A stretch of DNA of 64,000 nucleotides from an uncultured Thermoanaerobaculia bacterium. Lineage in GTDB: Bacteria > Acidobacteriota > Thermoanaerobaculia > Multivoradales > Multivoraceae. Of this stretch, positions 1-9,350 are shown one piece after another. How positions within the stretch are numbered: the first letter of the stretch is position 1; each line of letters starts with the position of its first letter. The position numbers were made by a program, and so were the translations under genes. The stretch lies in assembly GCA_951812325.1 (NCBI GenBank), contig OX638294.1, forward strand, positions 4,192,859 to 4,256,858, given 5' to 3'. A model generated the notes under the pieces. The model had not been told where the DNA came from and made no database searches. It saw nothing but the letters and a program-made list of their open reading frames with translations.

Positions 1-1497
1 GGGCGGAAGGTAGGGGGCGTGGGGATCGGTCACATGCAGGAAGACGAAGAAGGAGTCTTCCGGACCGATCCGTTCCAGCCACTCGAGGGTTTCGTCGACG
101 GCTCTCCAGACCGGAACATGAACGCCCGGCCGCGTGGCACTCTCCCGCATCTGTTTGAAGTGATCGAATCCGCGGCGAAACCCGAACTCGATGCCGGCGT
201 TGCCGTTCGTGGATACGCCAAGCGCGCGGTAGCCGAGCGAACGCAGGATCTGCGGGAGGTAGGGAACGTCCTCGGCGAGCTTGTGGTTCCGCGTCCGCGC
301 GCCGTGATGGTGGGGATAGAGGCCGGTGAGGATGCTCGCCGTCGCCGGGCGCGTCCACGATGACTGGGCGACCGGCTGGTCGAAACGCACTGCGCCGGCG
401 GCGAACCGGTCGATGTTCGGCGAGGTGGGACGGTCGTAGCCGTAGCAACCGAGATGGTCGGCGCGCAGGGTGTCGACGAGGAAGATCAGCACGTGCGGCA
501 GCGGCGTCGCCGAGGTCATGGCGGGCGCTCCGCCGGTTGCCGCCGGCGCCGGCGGCGGCGCGGCCGCGTGGGGCCAGGGGTGGGTCGGACTGCGCAGGAC
601 CGCCGAGAGCCGGAAGCCTGCTTCCGCTTCGGGCAGGCGTCCGCCCGCGACGGGCTCGAAGCGAATGCGGATGGGGAGTTCGTGCCGCTTCAGTCTCAGG
701 CGGCCCCGGCCCTCGGTGAGGGTCCTGGTGACGGCCGCCGGCGCCGCGGGGTAGCTGTGGACGGAAACCAGGAGGCTCGGCGGGGGGGCGGCGTTGCGCC
801 AGCCGCCCTGTGGGCCGTAGAGGCTGACATCCCCGAGCTCGAGAAGGCCGCCCTCCGGCAGCAGCACGTGGTAGTCGAGGGTGGTGCGGAACGGCAGACG
901 GAGTCCACCGTCCGGTTCTTCGGCAGGTCGGGCGCCGGTTCCTGCGCCTTCGATCCGGAGACTGCTCCACGCCACCTGCGGCGGCGACCCGGATCCGTCC
1001 CGGGCGCCGGTGTGCTCGAGCCGCACGTGGTTCGACCCCACTCGCTGGACCTCGGGCGGCACCTCCAGCCGGTACTCGGTCTTGCCGGCGTCGGAGGTCA
1101 CCTGGACCTGCCCGAGCACCTCTTCGTTCCAGGACACCCGGACGTTGACTGCCGCGTCGCCGGCAGCGGCAGGTGTGCGGCCGGTGAGCGTGAGTTCCAG
1201 TGGGCGGGACCAGGCGAGGCGCCAACTCAGGGTGGAGTGTGCGCCAGCGTTCTTCGCGAAGGCGCCTGCCGCTGTTTCCTCGGGCGCGGCCCAGCCGCCG
1301 AGCAGTGCCTGTCTGCGTTCGTAGTCGCCTGGCAGGACCTCCGCTGTCTCGGCAGTTGCCGTCGCCAGGTCCAGGGCCTGGGCGAGGTCCGTTCGATGCA
1401 CCGCCGCCTGGTCGCCGCAGGCCAGCGCCGCCAGGGCCAGAGCGCAGAGAAACGGTGGCCGGATCAGCGCGCCGCAGCGCAGCGCGGCCTGTCTCAA
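1..1497 (-). CDS. Sulfatase-superfamily lipoprotein (3' end beyond window)
   Basis: The frame runs from a TTG at 1495-1497 to the window edge, so the C-terminus is missing. The N-terminus is a lipoprotein signal (FLCALALAALACGD). About 300 residues follow that look like an all-beta, secreted domain, then a Pro/Ala-rich linker, then an alkaline phosphatase/sulfatase-type domain starting near 517 (VLIFLVDTLRADHLGCYGY, the metal-binding Asp motif). The position of the formylglycine Cys is a Thr (TRPATASILTG, about 322-355), so it may be a phosphodiesterase-type relative or inactive rather than a true sulfatase. The TTG start overlaps the TGA of the upstream SDR gene (TTGA), which suggests translational coupling. 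The sulfatase-fold call is firm; the substrate is unknown. Confidence 0.8.
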   Translation of the reverse strand, partial: MRQAALRCGALIRPPFLCALALAALACGDQAAVHRTDLAQALDLATATAETAEVLPGDYERRQALLGGWAAPEETAAGAFAKNAGAHSTLSWRLAWSRPLELTLTGRTPAAAGDAAVNVRVSWNEEVLGQVQVTSDAGKTEYRLEVPPEVQRVGSNHVRLEHTGARDGSGSPPQVAWSSLRIEGAGTGARPAEEPDGGLRLPFRTTLDYHVLLPEGGLLELGDVSLYGPQGGWRNAAPPPSLLVSVHSYPAAPAAVTRTLTEGRGRLRLKRHELPIRIRFEPVAGGRLPEAEAGFRLSAVLRSPTHPWPHAAAPPPAPAATGGAPAMTSATPLPHVLIFLVDTLRADHLGCYGYDRPTSPNIDRFAAGAVRFDQPVAQSSWTRPATASILTGLYPHHHGARTRNHKLAEDVPYLPQILRSLGYRALGVSTNGNAGIEFGFRRGFDHFKQMRESATRPGVHVPVWRAVDETLEWLERIGPEDSFFVFLHVTDPHAPYLPP

Positions 1498-2261
1498 CGG
1501 CTGCCGCCGTCGATTCGCAGGACGGCGCCGGTCGTGTAGCTGGAGGCGTCGGATGCCAGGTAGAGCGCGGCGCCGGTGATCTCGTCCGGTTCGCCGCCCC
1601 GGCCGAGGGCGATCGAGGTCTTCGCGCGCTCCTGGAACGCCTCCAAATCCCAAGCCTTCGAGATGTCGGTCAGGAAGGGGCCGGGCATGATCGCATTGAC
1701 GCGCACCTTCGGGCCGTAGGCGTGAGCCAGGGACTCCGTCAGCGAGTTCAGGCCGGCCTTGGCGGCGCCGTAGGGTTCCGCGTTGGCGCTGGGGTGGATC
1801 GCGGCGGTGCTGGTCACGTTGATGATGCTGCCGCCGCCCCCGTCGGCCATGCGCTGGCCGATCACGGCCGCCAGCCGGAACGGTCCCTTCAGGTTCACTC
1901 CGATCACCTTGTCGAACAGCGCCTCGCTGACCTCGGAAAGGCTCGGGTAGAGCGGCGACATGCCGGCGTTGTTCACCAGGACGTCGATCCGGCCGAACCG
2001 TTCCCAGGCGGCGTCGATCAACCGATCGACCTCGTCCCAGCGGCCGACGTGGCAGGCGTGGGCGAGCCCCTGCCGGCCCATCGACTCGATCTCCGCGACC
2101 ACCTCGCGGCAGGAGTCGATGTTGCGGCTGGTGACGACGACGTCGGCGCCGGCGGCGGCGAAGGCGAGCGACATCTCGCGGCCCAGTCCGCGGCTGCCGC
2201 CGGTGACCAGCGCGGTGAGGCCGGAGAGGTCGAAGATCCGGTTGCCGTTGCGGGCAGTCAT
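1494..2261 (-). CDS. SDR family NAD(P)-dependent oxidoreductase
   Basis: A 255-residue classical short-chain dehydrogenase/reductase. The Rossmann glycine motif TGGSRGLG lies near residue 18, NNAG near residue 95, and the catalytic Ser with YGAAK follows in STAAIHPSANAEPYGAAKAG. The C-terminal VLRIDGGSR is typical of FabG or gluconate-5-dehydrogenase-like members. It probably oxidises or reduces a small alcohol or ketone in the cytoplasm; the substrate cannot be told from sequence. Its stop overlaps the start of the downstream lipoprotein gene, so the two are likely co-transcribed. Confidence 0.92.
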   Translation of the reverse strand: MTARNGNRIFDLSGLTALVTGGSRGLGREMSLAFAAAGADVVVTSRNIDSCREVVAEIESMGRQGLAHACHVGRWDEVDRLIDAAWERFGRIDVLVNNAGMSPLYPSLSEVSEALFDKVIGVNLKGPFRLAAVIGQRMADGGGGSIINVTSTAAIHPSANAEPYGAAKAGLNSLTESLAHAYGPKVRVNAIMPGPFLTDISKAWDLEAFQERAKTSIALGRGGEPDEITGAALYLASDASSYTTGAVLRIDGGSR

Positions 2262-2309
2262 GGGGCTAGGCTAACAACTGCCTGCCGGTCGGGGTAGATT
2301 CCGCTGACG

Positions 2310-3038
2310 ATGACCGATTCGCCGCCGCCTGCCGCCGCCGACGCTGCCGTCACCGAGGCCGCCGCCGAGCCCCGTCTCGTCCAGATCCAGGCCGGCCCGA
2401 TGGCCAACTTCGTCTACGTGCTGGCGGACTCCGCCACCCGCAGGGCGTGGGTCGTGGACCCGGCGTGGGAGCCGCTCGGGATCGTCAGGATCGCCGAGGA
2501 GCAGGGCTACGAAGTGACCGGTGTGCTGGCGACGCACTTCCACCAGGATCACATCGGCGGCGAGATCATGGGCCAGTACATTCCCGGCGTGCGCGAGCTG
2601 CGCGCCGAGTTCGATCTGCCGATGCTGATCCACGAGGCCGAGGCCGAACGGGGCGCCGAGATCGCCGGGTGCCCGCGCGACCGGGTGGAGTCCTTTTGCG
2701 ACGGTGACGTCCTCGAGCTCGGCGATCTCAGGGTCGAGGTGCTGCATACGCCCGGGCATTCGCCGGGGAGTTGCTGCTTTCTGGCCGGCGGCCACATGCT
2801 GACCGCCGACACCCTGTTCGTGCAGGGCATCGGCCGGGTCGATCTGCCGCACAGCGACGTCGACGCGATGTTCCACTCGCTGGAGCGCCTGAAGACGCTG
2901 CCGGCGGAGGTGGCCATCTACCCGGGGCACGACTACGGCCCGGAGTCGTTCTCGACCATCGGCCGTGAACTGCAGTGGAACGCCTACCTCCGACCCGGCA
3001 GCCTGGACCAGTGGCGCGCGATGATGGGGATCTTCTGA
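2310..3038 (+). CDS. Metallo-beta-lactamase-fold hydrolase, glyoxalase II-like
   Basis: A 242-residue protein with the THFHQDHIGG zinc-binding motif (HxHxDH), a second His in HTPGHSPGSCC, an Asp in TADTLF and the final His in YPGHDYG. This is the full metal set of glyoxalase II-type hydrolases. The C-terminus lacks the long helical glyoxalase II domain, so a thioesterase or a persulfide dioxygenase-like role is possible. The first residues (Ala-rich) may be dispensable. The next gene begins in or just after its 3' end, so it probably shares a transcript with the ABC exporter genes. The fold is certain; the substrate is unknown. Confidence 0.88.
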   Translation: MTDSPPPAAADAAVTEAAAEPRLVQIQAGPMANFVYVLADSATRRAWVVDPAWEPLGIVRIAEEQGYEVTGVLATHFHQDHIGGEIMGQYIPGVRELRAEFDLPMLIHEAEAERGAEIAGCPRDRVESFCDGDVLELGDLRVEVLHTPGHSPGSCCFLAGGHMLTADTLFVQGIGRVDLPHSDVDAMFHSLERLKTLPAEVAIYPGHDYGPESFSTIGRELQWNAYLRPGSLDQWRAMMGIF

Positions 3039-3751
3039 GCCGGGATCAGGCTGCCTCGTCCGCCACGGGCGCGCCGCTCCGCCTCGAGACCCGCAGGCTG
3101 CGCCGCGAGTTGCGCTCGGGGGAGCGCACCCTGGTCGTGGTGAACGACATCGACCTGCAGGTGGCCGCGGGCGAGTGCGTTTCGATCCGCGGCCCGTCGG
3201 GCGCGGGCAAGTCGACCCTGCTGGCTCTGCTCGCCGGTCTCGACCGGCCTACCGCCGGGAGCGTGCTGATCGACGGCCAGCCGATCGAAGGTCTGAGCGA
3301 GGACGAGCTGGCGCTCCTGCGGCGCGAGAAGGTCGGTTTCGTCTTCCAGTCCTTTCAATTGCTCGGCAACCTGACCGCGCGCGAGAATGTCCAGTATCCG
3401 CTCGACCTCCTCGGGCGCGGGCGCTCGCGGCAGCGCGCCGAAGCCCTGCTGGACGATGTCGGCCTCGCCGAGCGCGGTCACCACTATCCGTCCCAACTCT
3501 CGGGCGGCGAACAGCAGCGCGTCGCGCTGGCGAGGGCGTTCGCAGCCGAGCCGCTGATCCTGCTCGGCGATGAGCCGACCGGAAATCTGGACACGGTCAC
3601 GGGAGCGGCGATTCTCGACGTGATGATGGCTCTCCGGGATCGCTTCGGCTCGACCCTGGTGCTCGTGACCCACGATCCGGCCGTCGCCGCGCGCGCCGAC
3701 CGTGAGTTCGTCATGGTCGACGGCCGCCTTGCGGCAGGACGCGGACCGTGA
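2975..3751 (+). CDS. ABC transporter ATP-binding protein, YbbA/LolD-like
   Basis: An ABC ATPase of the MacB/LolD/YbbA class. It has Walker A GPSGAGKS, Q-loop FVFQSFQLL, signature LSGGEQQRVALARAF, Walker B LILLGDEPT and the H-loop in VTHDP. The coordinates take the ATG at 2975, which overlaps the upstream gene by 64 bp. The conserved domain only begins near LRLETRRL, so initiation at a CTG at 3035-3037 overlapping the upstream TGA is equally possible. It precedes a two-domain FtsX-type permease, matching the YbbA-YbbP arrangement. It should energise an envelope transporter acting on lipids, lipoproteins or peptides. Confidence 0.9.
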   Translation: MERLPPTRQPGPVARDDGDLLSRDQAASSATGAPLRLETRRLRRELRSGERTLVVVNDIDLQVAAGECVSIRGPSGAGKSTLLALLAGLDRPTAGSVLIDGQPIEGLSEDELALLRREKVGFVFQSFQLLGNLTARENVQYPLDLLGRGRSRQRAEALLDDVGLAERGHHYPSQLSGGEQQRVALARAFAAEPLILLGDEPTGNLDTVTGAAILDVMMALRDRFGSTLVLVTHDPAVAARADREFVMVDGRLAAGRGP

Positions 3752-3821
3752 ACCCGGCCGTCGCATTCCGGTACCCGCCGCGCGGCGCGTGGCCGGGTGT
3801 CGCGAGCTGGAGATTCCGACG

Positions 3822-6389
3822 ATGAATCCGGGCGTGGCGTTCCGGTACTCGCTGCGCGAGTTCCGGGGTTCACTGGGCCGGGTCCTGGTCTGGGTGCTGT
3901 GCCTCTCGGTCGGGGTCGGCGCCGTGGTCTCGGTGGCCGGGCTCGCTTCGAGCGTGGACGGGGCGATCCGGGGAGAAGCCAGGAAGCTCCTGGCTGCCGA
4001 CCTGGCGTTCCGCTCGCGGGCGCCGATCCCGGAGCGGGCGCTCGAGGCGATCGACTCCGTTCCGGGGGCGGCCAGAGCGGAGGTTCGTGAACTGGCCGCG
4101 ATGGTGGGTCGGACGAAGGCCGCCGAGGCGGGCGGGCAGGGCCCGTCGAGCCTGCTGGTCGAGCTGAAGGCGATTTCGGGCGGCTATCCCTTCTACGGCG
4201 AACTGGAGGTGCGGCCGCCCTTGCCGGCGGGGACGAGTCCGGCCGAAGTTCTCGGCGACCACTCGGCGCTGGTTTCGCCGGAAGCCCTTTCCCGGCTGGG
4301 ACTTGAAGTCGGCGGCGAGCTCCGCCTCGGACGGCGGACGCTCCGGATCGCCGGCGTGCTGGAAGCGGAACCCGACCGGCTGCCGACCGGGTTCGCGTTC
4401 GGACCGCGGGTCATCGTGGGTATCGCGGCGCAGGAGGCGGCGGGGATCTTCCCGTTTGCCGGCTTCGGCGGCTATCGGGTGCTGGTGCGGTTGCCGGGGG
4501 AAGGCACGCTCGAGGAGCTGGAATTGCAGGCGGCGGCGTTCCGTGCCGGGATAAACGACGGCACGGCGGTGCGGGTGGAGACGTACGCCGATGCGCAGCC
4601 CGGCATTCGCGAAGACCTGGAGCGGCTCTCCCGTTACCTGGGGCTGGTGGCGCTGCTGTCGCTGCTGGTCGGCGGCGTCGGCGTGGCGCAGGGAATCCGC
4701 ACCTGGCTCACGCAGCGCCTCGATGCGCTCGCCGTGCTCAAGTGCCTGGGGGCCCGGCCACGCGATCTCCTGGGCGCCTACGTCGTTCAGGCGATGTTGC
4801 TGGGGCTGGTGGCCGGCGTGATCGGCGGCGCCGTGGGCCTGCTCTCGATGCTTCTGGCGCCGGCGATCCTGGGCGGCGCGCTGCCGGTCGAAGCGGTTTC
4901 GATCTGGCAGCCCCGGGCCTTCCTGCGTGGAGTGGCGCTGGGCATCGGGGTGTCGACCGCGTTCTCCGCGCCGGCGCTGCTGGTCGTCCTGCGGGCGCCG
5001 CCGGTGCGGGTCTTGCGTCGCGGCGCCGAGCCGCTGCCGGGTTCATGGCTCGCGAACGCGCTGTCGCTGATCGTCGTCGCGGCCGGCGTTGCCGGCTCGG
5101 CCGCGCTCCAGGCCGGGTCGCTGTGGCTCGCGCTGCGGTTCCTGGGTGCGGTGGGTGCGGCTGTTGGCGGCCTGATGCTCGCCGCGCTGGCGCTCAGTTC
5201 GCTGGCCCGGTTCCTGGCGCCGAGGTGTCGAGCCTCCTGGCTCCGGTACGGGGTCGCGGCGCTGGCGCGGCCCGAGTCCGGGACGCTGGCGGCCTCGGTT
5301 GCCCTGGGGATGGGCCTGATGGTGCTGCTGGCGATGTTCGTCGTCCAGGGCCATCTTCACGACGAACTGGCTGCGGGACTTCCGGAGGACGCACCGAGCG
5401 CCTTCCTGCTGAACGTCCCGCAGGACGGCTGGGAAGAACTGGCCGAGCTTCTCGGGCGCGAGGGGGCGCGGAGGGTGCAGTCGGCGCCGGTCGTCATGGC
5501 GCGGTTCACGGCGATCGACGGCGTTTCGATGGCCGAGCGGGCCAACGAGGGCGCCCGCTGGGCGTTGAGGCGGCAGTTGCGTTTGAGCTACCTGGATGAA
5601 CTGCCGTCCGACAACGCGATCCTCAAAGCGGCCGGGCCGGCGACGCTGGCGGCGCCGTGGGTCGATCCGGGGGTCCTTGAGGCCAGCATCGAGCAGGACT
5701 TCGCGGAGGCGATCGGTGTGGGCGTCGGCTCGACGATCACGCTGGACGTGGGGGGGCGGGAAGCCAGGATCGCGGTGACGAGCCTTCGTCGGGTGGACTG
5801 GGAGGGGTTCGGGATCAACTTCTTCCTCGTGGTCGAACCGGCGGCCGTGGACTGGGCGCCGCAGACCCGTCTGGCGGCCGCCTGGATGCCGGCCGAAAGG
5901 GAACAGGGGATCCAGGACGCGGTCTACCGGGCCCATCCCGGCATCGCCGTGGTCCGGATTCGAGAGCTGCTGCGGAACGTGGTCGACCTGGTCGGGGACC
6001 TGCAGGTCGGCGTCCGGGTGCTCGGCAGCTTCACCGTGGCGGCCGCCCTGCTGACGCTGGCCGGCGCGGTCGCGGCCGGCTCGTTGCGGCGCGGCCGGGA
6101 GGCGGCGCTGCTCAAGACGATCGGCGCGACCCGCTTCGACGTGTTGCGCGCCTTCGCGGCCGAGTACGCGCTGCTCGGTCTCTCCGCGGCGGTCGTGGCG
6201 GCTGTGCTCGGCCTGTCGGCGTCGTGGTGGCTGGTTGTGCGTGAACTCGAGATCGAGTGGTCCTTTCGCCCGTTGGCGGTGCTCGCGGCGCTCTCGGCGG
6301 GCAGCCTGCTGGCGCTCGGAACGGGCCTCCTGGCCAGTGCGGGCGCGCTGCGCCGGCCGCCGATCGACTCGCTGCGGGAGGGCTCCTGA
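3822..6389 (+). CDS. FtsX-like ABC permease, YbbP family
   Basis: An 855-residue membrane protein. The start is set at ATG 3822, where the sequence begins MNPGVAFRYSLREFRG, a typical cytoplasmic lead before TM1. One TM segment is followed by a periplasmic MacB-PCD-like region. Then come an FtsX domain (TM segments near residues 275-400), a middle TM block, a second periplasmic region and a second FtsX domain at the C-terminus. This duplicated layout and length fit YbbP (about 800 residues) better than LolC/E (about 400). It should pair with the ATPase just upstream. Its TGA overlaps the ATG of the MFS gene (TGATG), so all three are probably one operon. Confidence 0.9.
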   Translation: MNPGVAFRYSLREFRGSLGRVLVWVLCLSVGVGAVVSVAGLASSVDGAIRGEARKLLAADLAFRSRAPIPERALEAIDSVPGAARAEVRELAAMVGRTKAAEAGGQGPSSLLVELKAISGGYPFYGELEVRPPLPAGTSPAEVLGDHSALVSPEALSRLGLEVGGELRLGRRTLRIAGVLEAEPDRLPTGFAFGPRVIVGIAAQEAAGIFPFAGFGGYRVLVRLPGEGTLEELELQAAAFRAGINDGTAVRVETYADAQPGIREDLERLSRYLGLVALLSLLVGGVGVAQGIRTWLTQRLDALAVLKCLGARPRDLLGAYVVQAMLLGLVAGVIGGAVGLLSMLLAPAILGGALPVEAVSIWQPRAFLRGVALGIGVSTAFSAPALLVVLRAPPVRVLRRGAEPLPGSWLANALSLIVVAAGVAGSAALQAGSLWLALRFLGAVGAAVGGLMLAALALSSLARFLAPRCRASWLRYGVAALARPESGTLAASVALGMGLMVLLAMFVVQGHLHDELAAGLPEDAPSAFLLNVPQDGWEELAELLGREGARRVQSAPVVMARFTAIDGVSMAERANEGARWALRRQLRLSYLDELPSDNAILKAAGPATLAAPWVDPGVLEASIEQDFAEAIGVGVGSTITLDVGGREARIAVTSLRRVDWEGFGINFFLVVEPAAVDWAPQTRLAAAWMPAEREQGIQDAVYRAHPGIAVVRIRELLRNVVDLVGDLQVGVRVLGSFTVAAALLTLAGAVAAGSLRRGREAALLKTIGATRFDVLRAFAAEYALLGLSAAVVAAVLGLSASWWLVVRELEIEWSFRPLAVLAALSAGSLLALGTGLLASAGALRRPPIDSLREGS

Positions 6390-7585
6390 TGACGCGCATC
6401 TCGACGCGCTGGCAGATCGTCGGCGCGCTGTTCGTCATGATGATGTTCTCGTCGGGCATTGGCTTCTACAACCAGTCCGTACTGCTCGAGGCGCTGACGC
6501 GCGAGCGCGGATTCTCGGTTGCGGCGGCATCGTTCGCCTCGACCCTCTTCTTCGCGACCAGCGGGTTCGCCGGTCTGGCAGTCGCCAGCGTGATCGAGCG
6601 GGTCGATGCCCGCTGGTCCGTTGCCGTGGGCGTCGTCGTCTGTGCCGTGTCGCTGGTCGCGATCGGCCGCGTCGAGGAGACCCTGCACGTCTACGCGGTG
6701 TTCGTTCTCTTCGGCATCGGATTCTCCGCCACGAACATGCTCACCGCCAGCACTCTGGTGACGAGATGGTTCGCCCGGCGCAGGGCCTTCGCCCTGTCGA
6801 TCGTGTTCACGGGCCTCTCGGCGGGCGGCATCCTGCTCGCGCCCTTCGCGGCGTGGGCCGTTGCCGAGCTCGGGCTCCGGCGTGGCAGCGAGGTTCTGGC
6901 TGCAACCTACGTCGTGGGGATCCTGCCCCTGGCTCTCTGGCGCCTGTTGCCGCGACCGCGGGACGCGCGGGACGTCGCCGGGGAGTTCGACGGCGGAGAG
7001 GATCCGGGAGTGGGCGCGCATGAGGCGTTCCGTTCCCGCTACTTCACGGGCGTTGCCGCGACGTTCTTCTTCGGGCTGATGGCGCAGGTCGGCGCGATCG
7101 CTCATCAGTTCAGGCTGGTCAGCATCCACGAACCGGGTGTTGCCAGTCTGGCGGTCTCGATTCTGGCCGCGGCGAGCGTGGTGGGCCGCCTGTCTTCCGG
7201 TGCGCTGCTCGAGCGTCTTCCGTACCGGGGCTTCAGCCTCGTGTTGCTCGTGCTCCAGGGGTTCACCCTGCTGATCCTCGGCTCGACCACGGGCGCGCCG
7301 GGCCTCCTCCTGGCTTCCGCGGCGTTCGGGCTCACGATCGGCAGCTTCCTCATGATGCAGCCGCTGCTCCTTGCCGAGGCCTTCGGCACCCGGAGCTACG
7401 CCCGGATCTACTCGGTGAGCACGTTGTGCGCGTCGGTGGGGGTGGCGCTCGGCCCGCTTCTGCTGGGCTGGGCTCACGATCTGGCCGGCGGCTATCGGGG
7501 TGCGTACGCGCTTGGCGCGCTGATGTCGTGGCTCGGCTGTGTCGCACTATGGGCCGCGGGCAGGGGCTACGTCCGCGCACGGTAG
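6389..7585 (+). CDS. MFS transporter
   Basis: A 398-residue protein with about 12 hydrophobic segments in the usual 6+6 layout. The ATG overlaps the permease stop (TGATG), which fixes the start. The first helix begins QIVGALFVMMMFSSG, and a central hydrophilic loop (DARDVAGEFDGGEDPG) separates the halves. A basic loop TRWFARRRAFAL corresponds to the loop between TM helices typical of the superfamily. The substrate is unknown; it resembles monocarboxylate-type (OFA/MCT) MFS proteins in general layout. It is co-transcribed with the ABC exporter and converges on the next gene. Confidence 0.88.
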   Translation: MTRISTRWQIVGALFVMMMFSSGIGFYNQSVLLEALTRERGFSVAAASFASTLFFATSGFAGLAVASVIERVDARWSVAVGVVVCAVSLVAIGRVEETLHVYAVFVLFGIGFSATNMLTASTLVTRWFARRRAFALSIVFTGLSAGGILLAPFAAWAVAELGLRRGSEVLAATYVVGILPLALWRLLPRPRDARDVAGEFDGGEDPGVGAHEAFRSRYFTGVAATFFFGLMAQVGAIAHQFRLVSIHEPGVASLAVSILAAASVVGRLSSGALLERLPYRGFSLVLLVLQGFTLLILGSTTGAPGLLLASAAFGLTIGSFLMMQPLLLAEAFGTRSYARIYSVSTLCASVGVALGPLLLGWAHDLAGGYRGAYALGALMSWLGCVALWAAGRGYVRAR

Positions 7586-7694
7586 CCTGCCGCGGCATTC
7601 TGGTCGCTCGCAGGCCGATCCCGTCCGGCATCGGGACGGCGGCCCGGGCGAACTCGGCCGAGAGCGGGCATGGCACGCCCTCTGCCACGGATCG

Positions 7695-8690
7695 TCAACG
7701 TCGTCTGTCGCGGGCCAATTCGGCCATGCGGGTGAACAGCTCCTGCATCTGGGTGCGTTCGTTGGCGTCGCCGCTGAACTCCCGATACAGCGAGTCGACG
7801 TTGATCGCGATCCGCTCGCCGTCGCCCCAGGACTCGAAGTCGCCGAGAGCGATGTCGAATGCGGCGTCGCGGGCGCTGAGCCCGGCGTCGAAACGCTTCC
7901 TGGCCTCGTCGCGGATGTAGACGAGGTAGGCGCGCATCGCTTCGACGCCGCGGTGGTCGGTGATCGGACCGTGGCCAGGCACGATCGTCTCGAGATCCCA
8001 GCTCAGCAGCAGGTCGCAGGCGTCGATCCAGTTCTGAACCGGTCCCGCCCAGATGATCGGTGCGCCCTCGATGAACAGGATGTCGCCGGTGAACGCTGTG
8101 CGATCCCCGGGAACGTGGATCAGGATGTCGCCGCCGGTGTGGGCAGGGCCGACCTCGACGAGTTCGACCGCGGTGTCGCCGACGTGAAGGCTCAGCCCGC
8201 CCTCGAAGGTTCGGGTGGGAGGTGTGTGCGTGATGCCCTCGAACTCGAAGCTGCCGAAGCACTCGACCAGGAAGTCGCCGACCAGACCGCCGGCGCTGCG
8301 GGCGCCGCGCATCAGTGCCGCCAGCGCCTCCGGCGTCGTCGCCTCCATCTCGGCGGCGGCGGCCTTCGAGGCGACGATCTCGGCGCCGGCGACCAGTTCG
8401 TTGCCGTGCGTGTGATCGCCGTTGGAGTGCGTGTTGACGAGCCGGTCGATATGCGCCGCCGCGGCGTGGGCCTTCTTCATCGCGTCGAGCATCTCGCGGG
8501 TGTTCGGCAGATCGAACAGCGTGTCGACGAGCAGCGATTCGGCGCCGCTCACGATCAGCGCCGCGTTGCTCCAGCCCCAGCCGCCGTCCGGCTGCAGCCA
8601 GGCCCAGGAGCCGTTGCCGAGGTCGTGGAGGCCGCGTTCGTACGCGAAGCGCGGCGTGCCGAGTCCAGTCCAGGGGGATCCGTTGCTCAT
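7695..8690 (-). CDS. MBL-fold metallo-hydrolase
   Basis: A 331-residue metallo-beta-lactamase-fold protein. NTHSNGDHTHGNEL carries the HxxxDH zinc motif, GPAHTGGDILIHVP the second-site His, AFTGDILFIEG the bridging Asp and IVPGHGPITD the last His. This form (SNGDHTHGN) occurs in MBL hydrolases related to cyclase/SoxH-like proteins. No signal peptide is visible. It stands alone between two convergent or divergent neighbours and its substrate is unknown. Confidence 0.87.
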   Translation of the reverse strand: MSNGSPWTGLGTPRFAYERGLHDLGNGSWAWLQPDGGWGWSNAALIVSGAESLLVDTLFDLPNTREMLDAMKKAHAAAAHIDRLVNTHSNGDHTHGNELVAGAEIVASKAAAAEMEATTPEALAALMRGARSAGGLVGDFLVECFGSFEFEGITHTPPTRTFEGGLSLHVGDTAVELVEVGPAHTGGDILIHVPGDRTAFTGDILFIEGAPIIWAGPVQNWIDACDLLLSWDLETIVPGHGPITDHRGVEAMRAYLVYIRDEARKRFDAGLSARDAAFDIALGDFESWGDGERIAINVDSLYREFSGDANERTQMQELFTRMAELARDRRR

Positions 8691-8899
8691 CAGCGGACTC
8701 TAGGGGTCCGGGCGCTGCAACGCAACGCCGCCGGTTCGGCTGCGCAGGTTCCCGGCGACGTGGGGCCCGGGCCGAAGATGGAGCCTGCAGCCTGCGCGTG
8801 TCCGACCGATCGCGCCCGCCGGCCGGAGGGGGCGGGGGCCTCGACCGAAGAGGGAGGCCGGTACACGTCTGGCGGCGCCGGCTTGGATACGATGGCGCG

Positions 8900-9301
8900 A
8901 TGACAGGTCCCATCGAGGCCGAGCGCTCCCGGGCCACGCTCGACCTGAACGCCTTCTGGAACTGGCTCGTCCTTCACCCGAATTGCATCGTGCGCGCCGG
9001 CTCCGTGGACGCTCTGCTCTGCGACGACGAGGATTTCCACTGGCAGTTCGCGTCCGAGAGCGAGAACCTCCTCATCGCGCAGCTCGTCTACGGCAAGCGG
9101 CTGGTGGGGGAGATCCTGATCGACCGCGAACGGGTCGCGTACGTGCAGTCGTCCCAGGCCGACCAGGAGCACGAGTACGTCTTCGAACTGATCTGCGAGA
9201 CGGAGCGGGAGCGTCTGGTCGCCTGGGTCTTCGTCATGTCCCACGGCCTGGACGACGAACCGCAGGAGTCGGCGCATGCCGTTCCCACCCTCGTTCACTG
9301 A
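8900..9301 (+). CDS. Hypothetical protein
   Basis: A 133-residue soluble protein, start chosen at ATG 8900 (MTGPIEAERS). It is acidic and has no signal peptide or TM segment. The core alternates short strands (RLVGEILIDRERVAYV, EHEYVFELICE) and looks like an all-beta or alpha+beta small domain. Two Cys residues (HPNC, LLCDDED) lie in the N-terminal half. I do not recognise the family. It precedes a phosphoesterase gene by 49 bp on the same strand. Confidence 0.6.
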   Translation: MTGPIEAERSRATLDLNAFWNWLVLHPNCIVRAGSVDALLCDDEDFHWQFASESENLLIAQLVYGKRLVGEILIDRERVAYVQSSQADQEHEYVFELICETERERLVAWVFVMSHGLDDEPQESAHAVPTLVH

Positions 9302-9350
9302 GGGCGGCGCTGCCAGGTTCGACCGGCGGCCAGGCGGCTAGAGACTCCAC

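Noticed and set aside
454..2297. Long plus-strand open frames over the sulfatase and SDR genes
   Set aside because: They are shadows of the minus-strand genes, which carry proper motifs.
5924..7477. Long antisense open frame on the minus strand opposite the permease and MFS genes
   Set aside because: High-GC coding DNA commonly leaves long antisense frames. The translation is Arg/Pro/His-rich with no family motif, and the plus-strand genes are clear.
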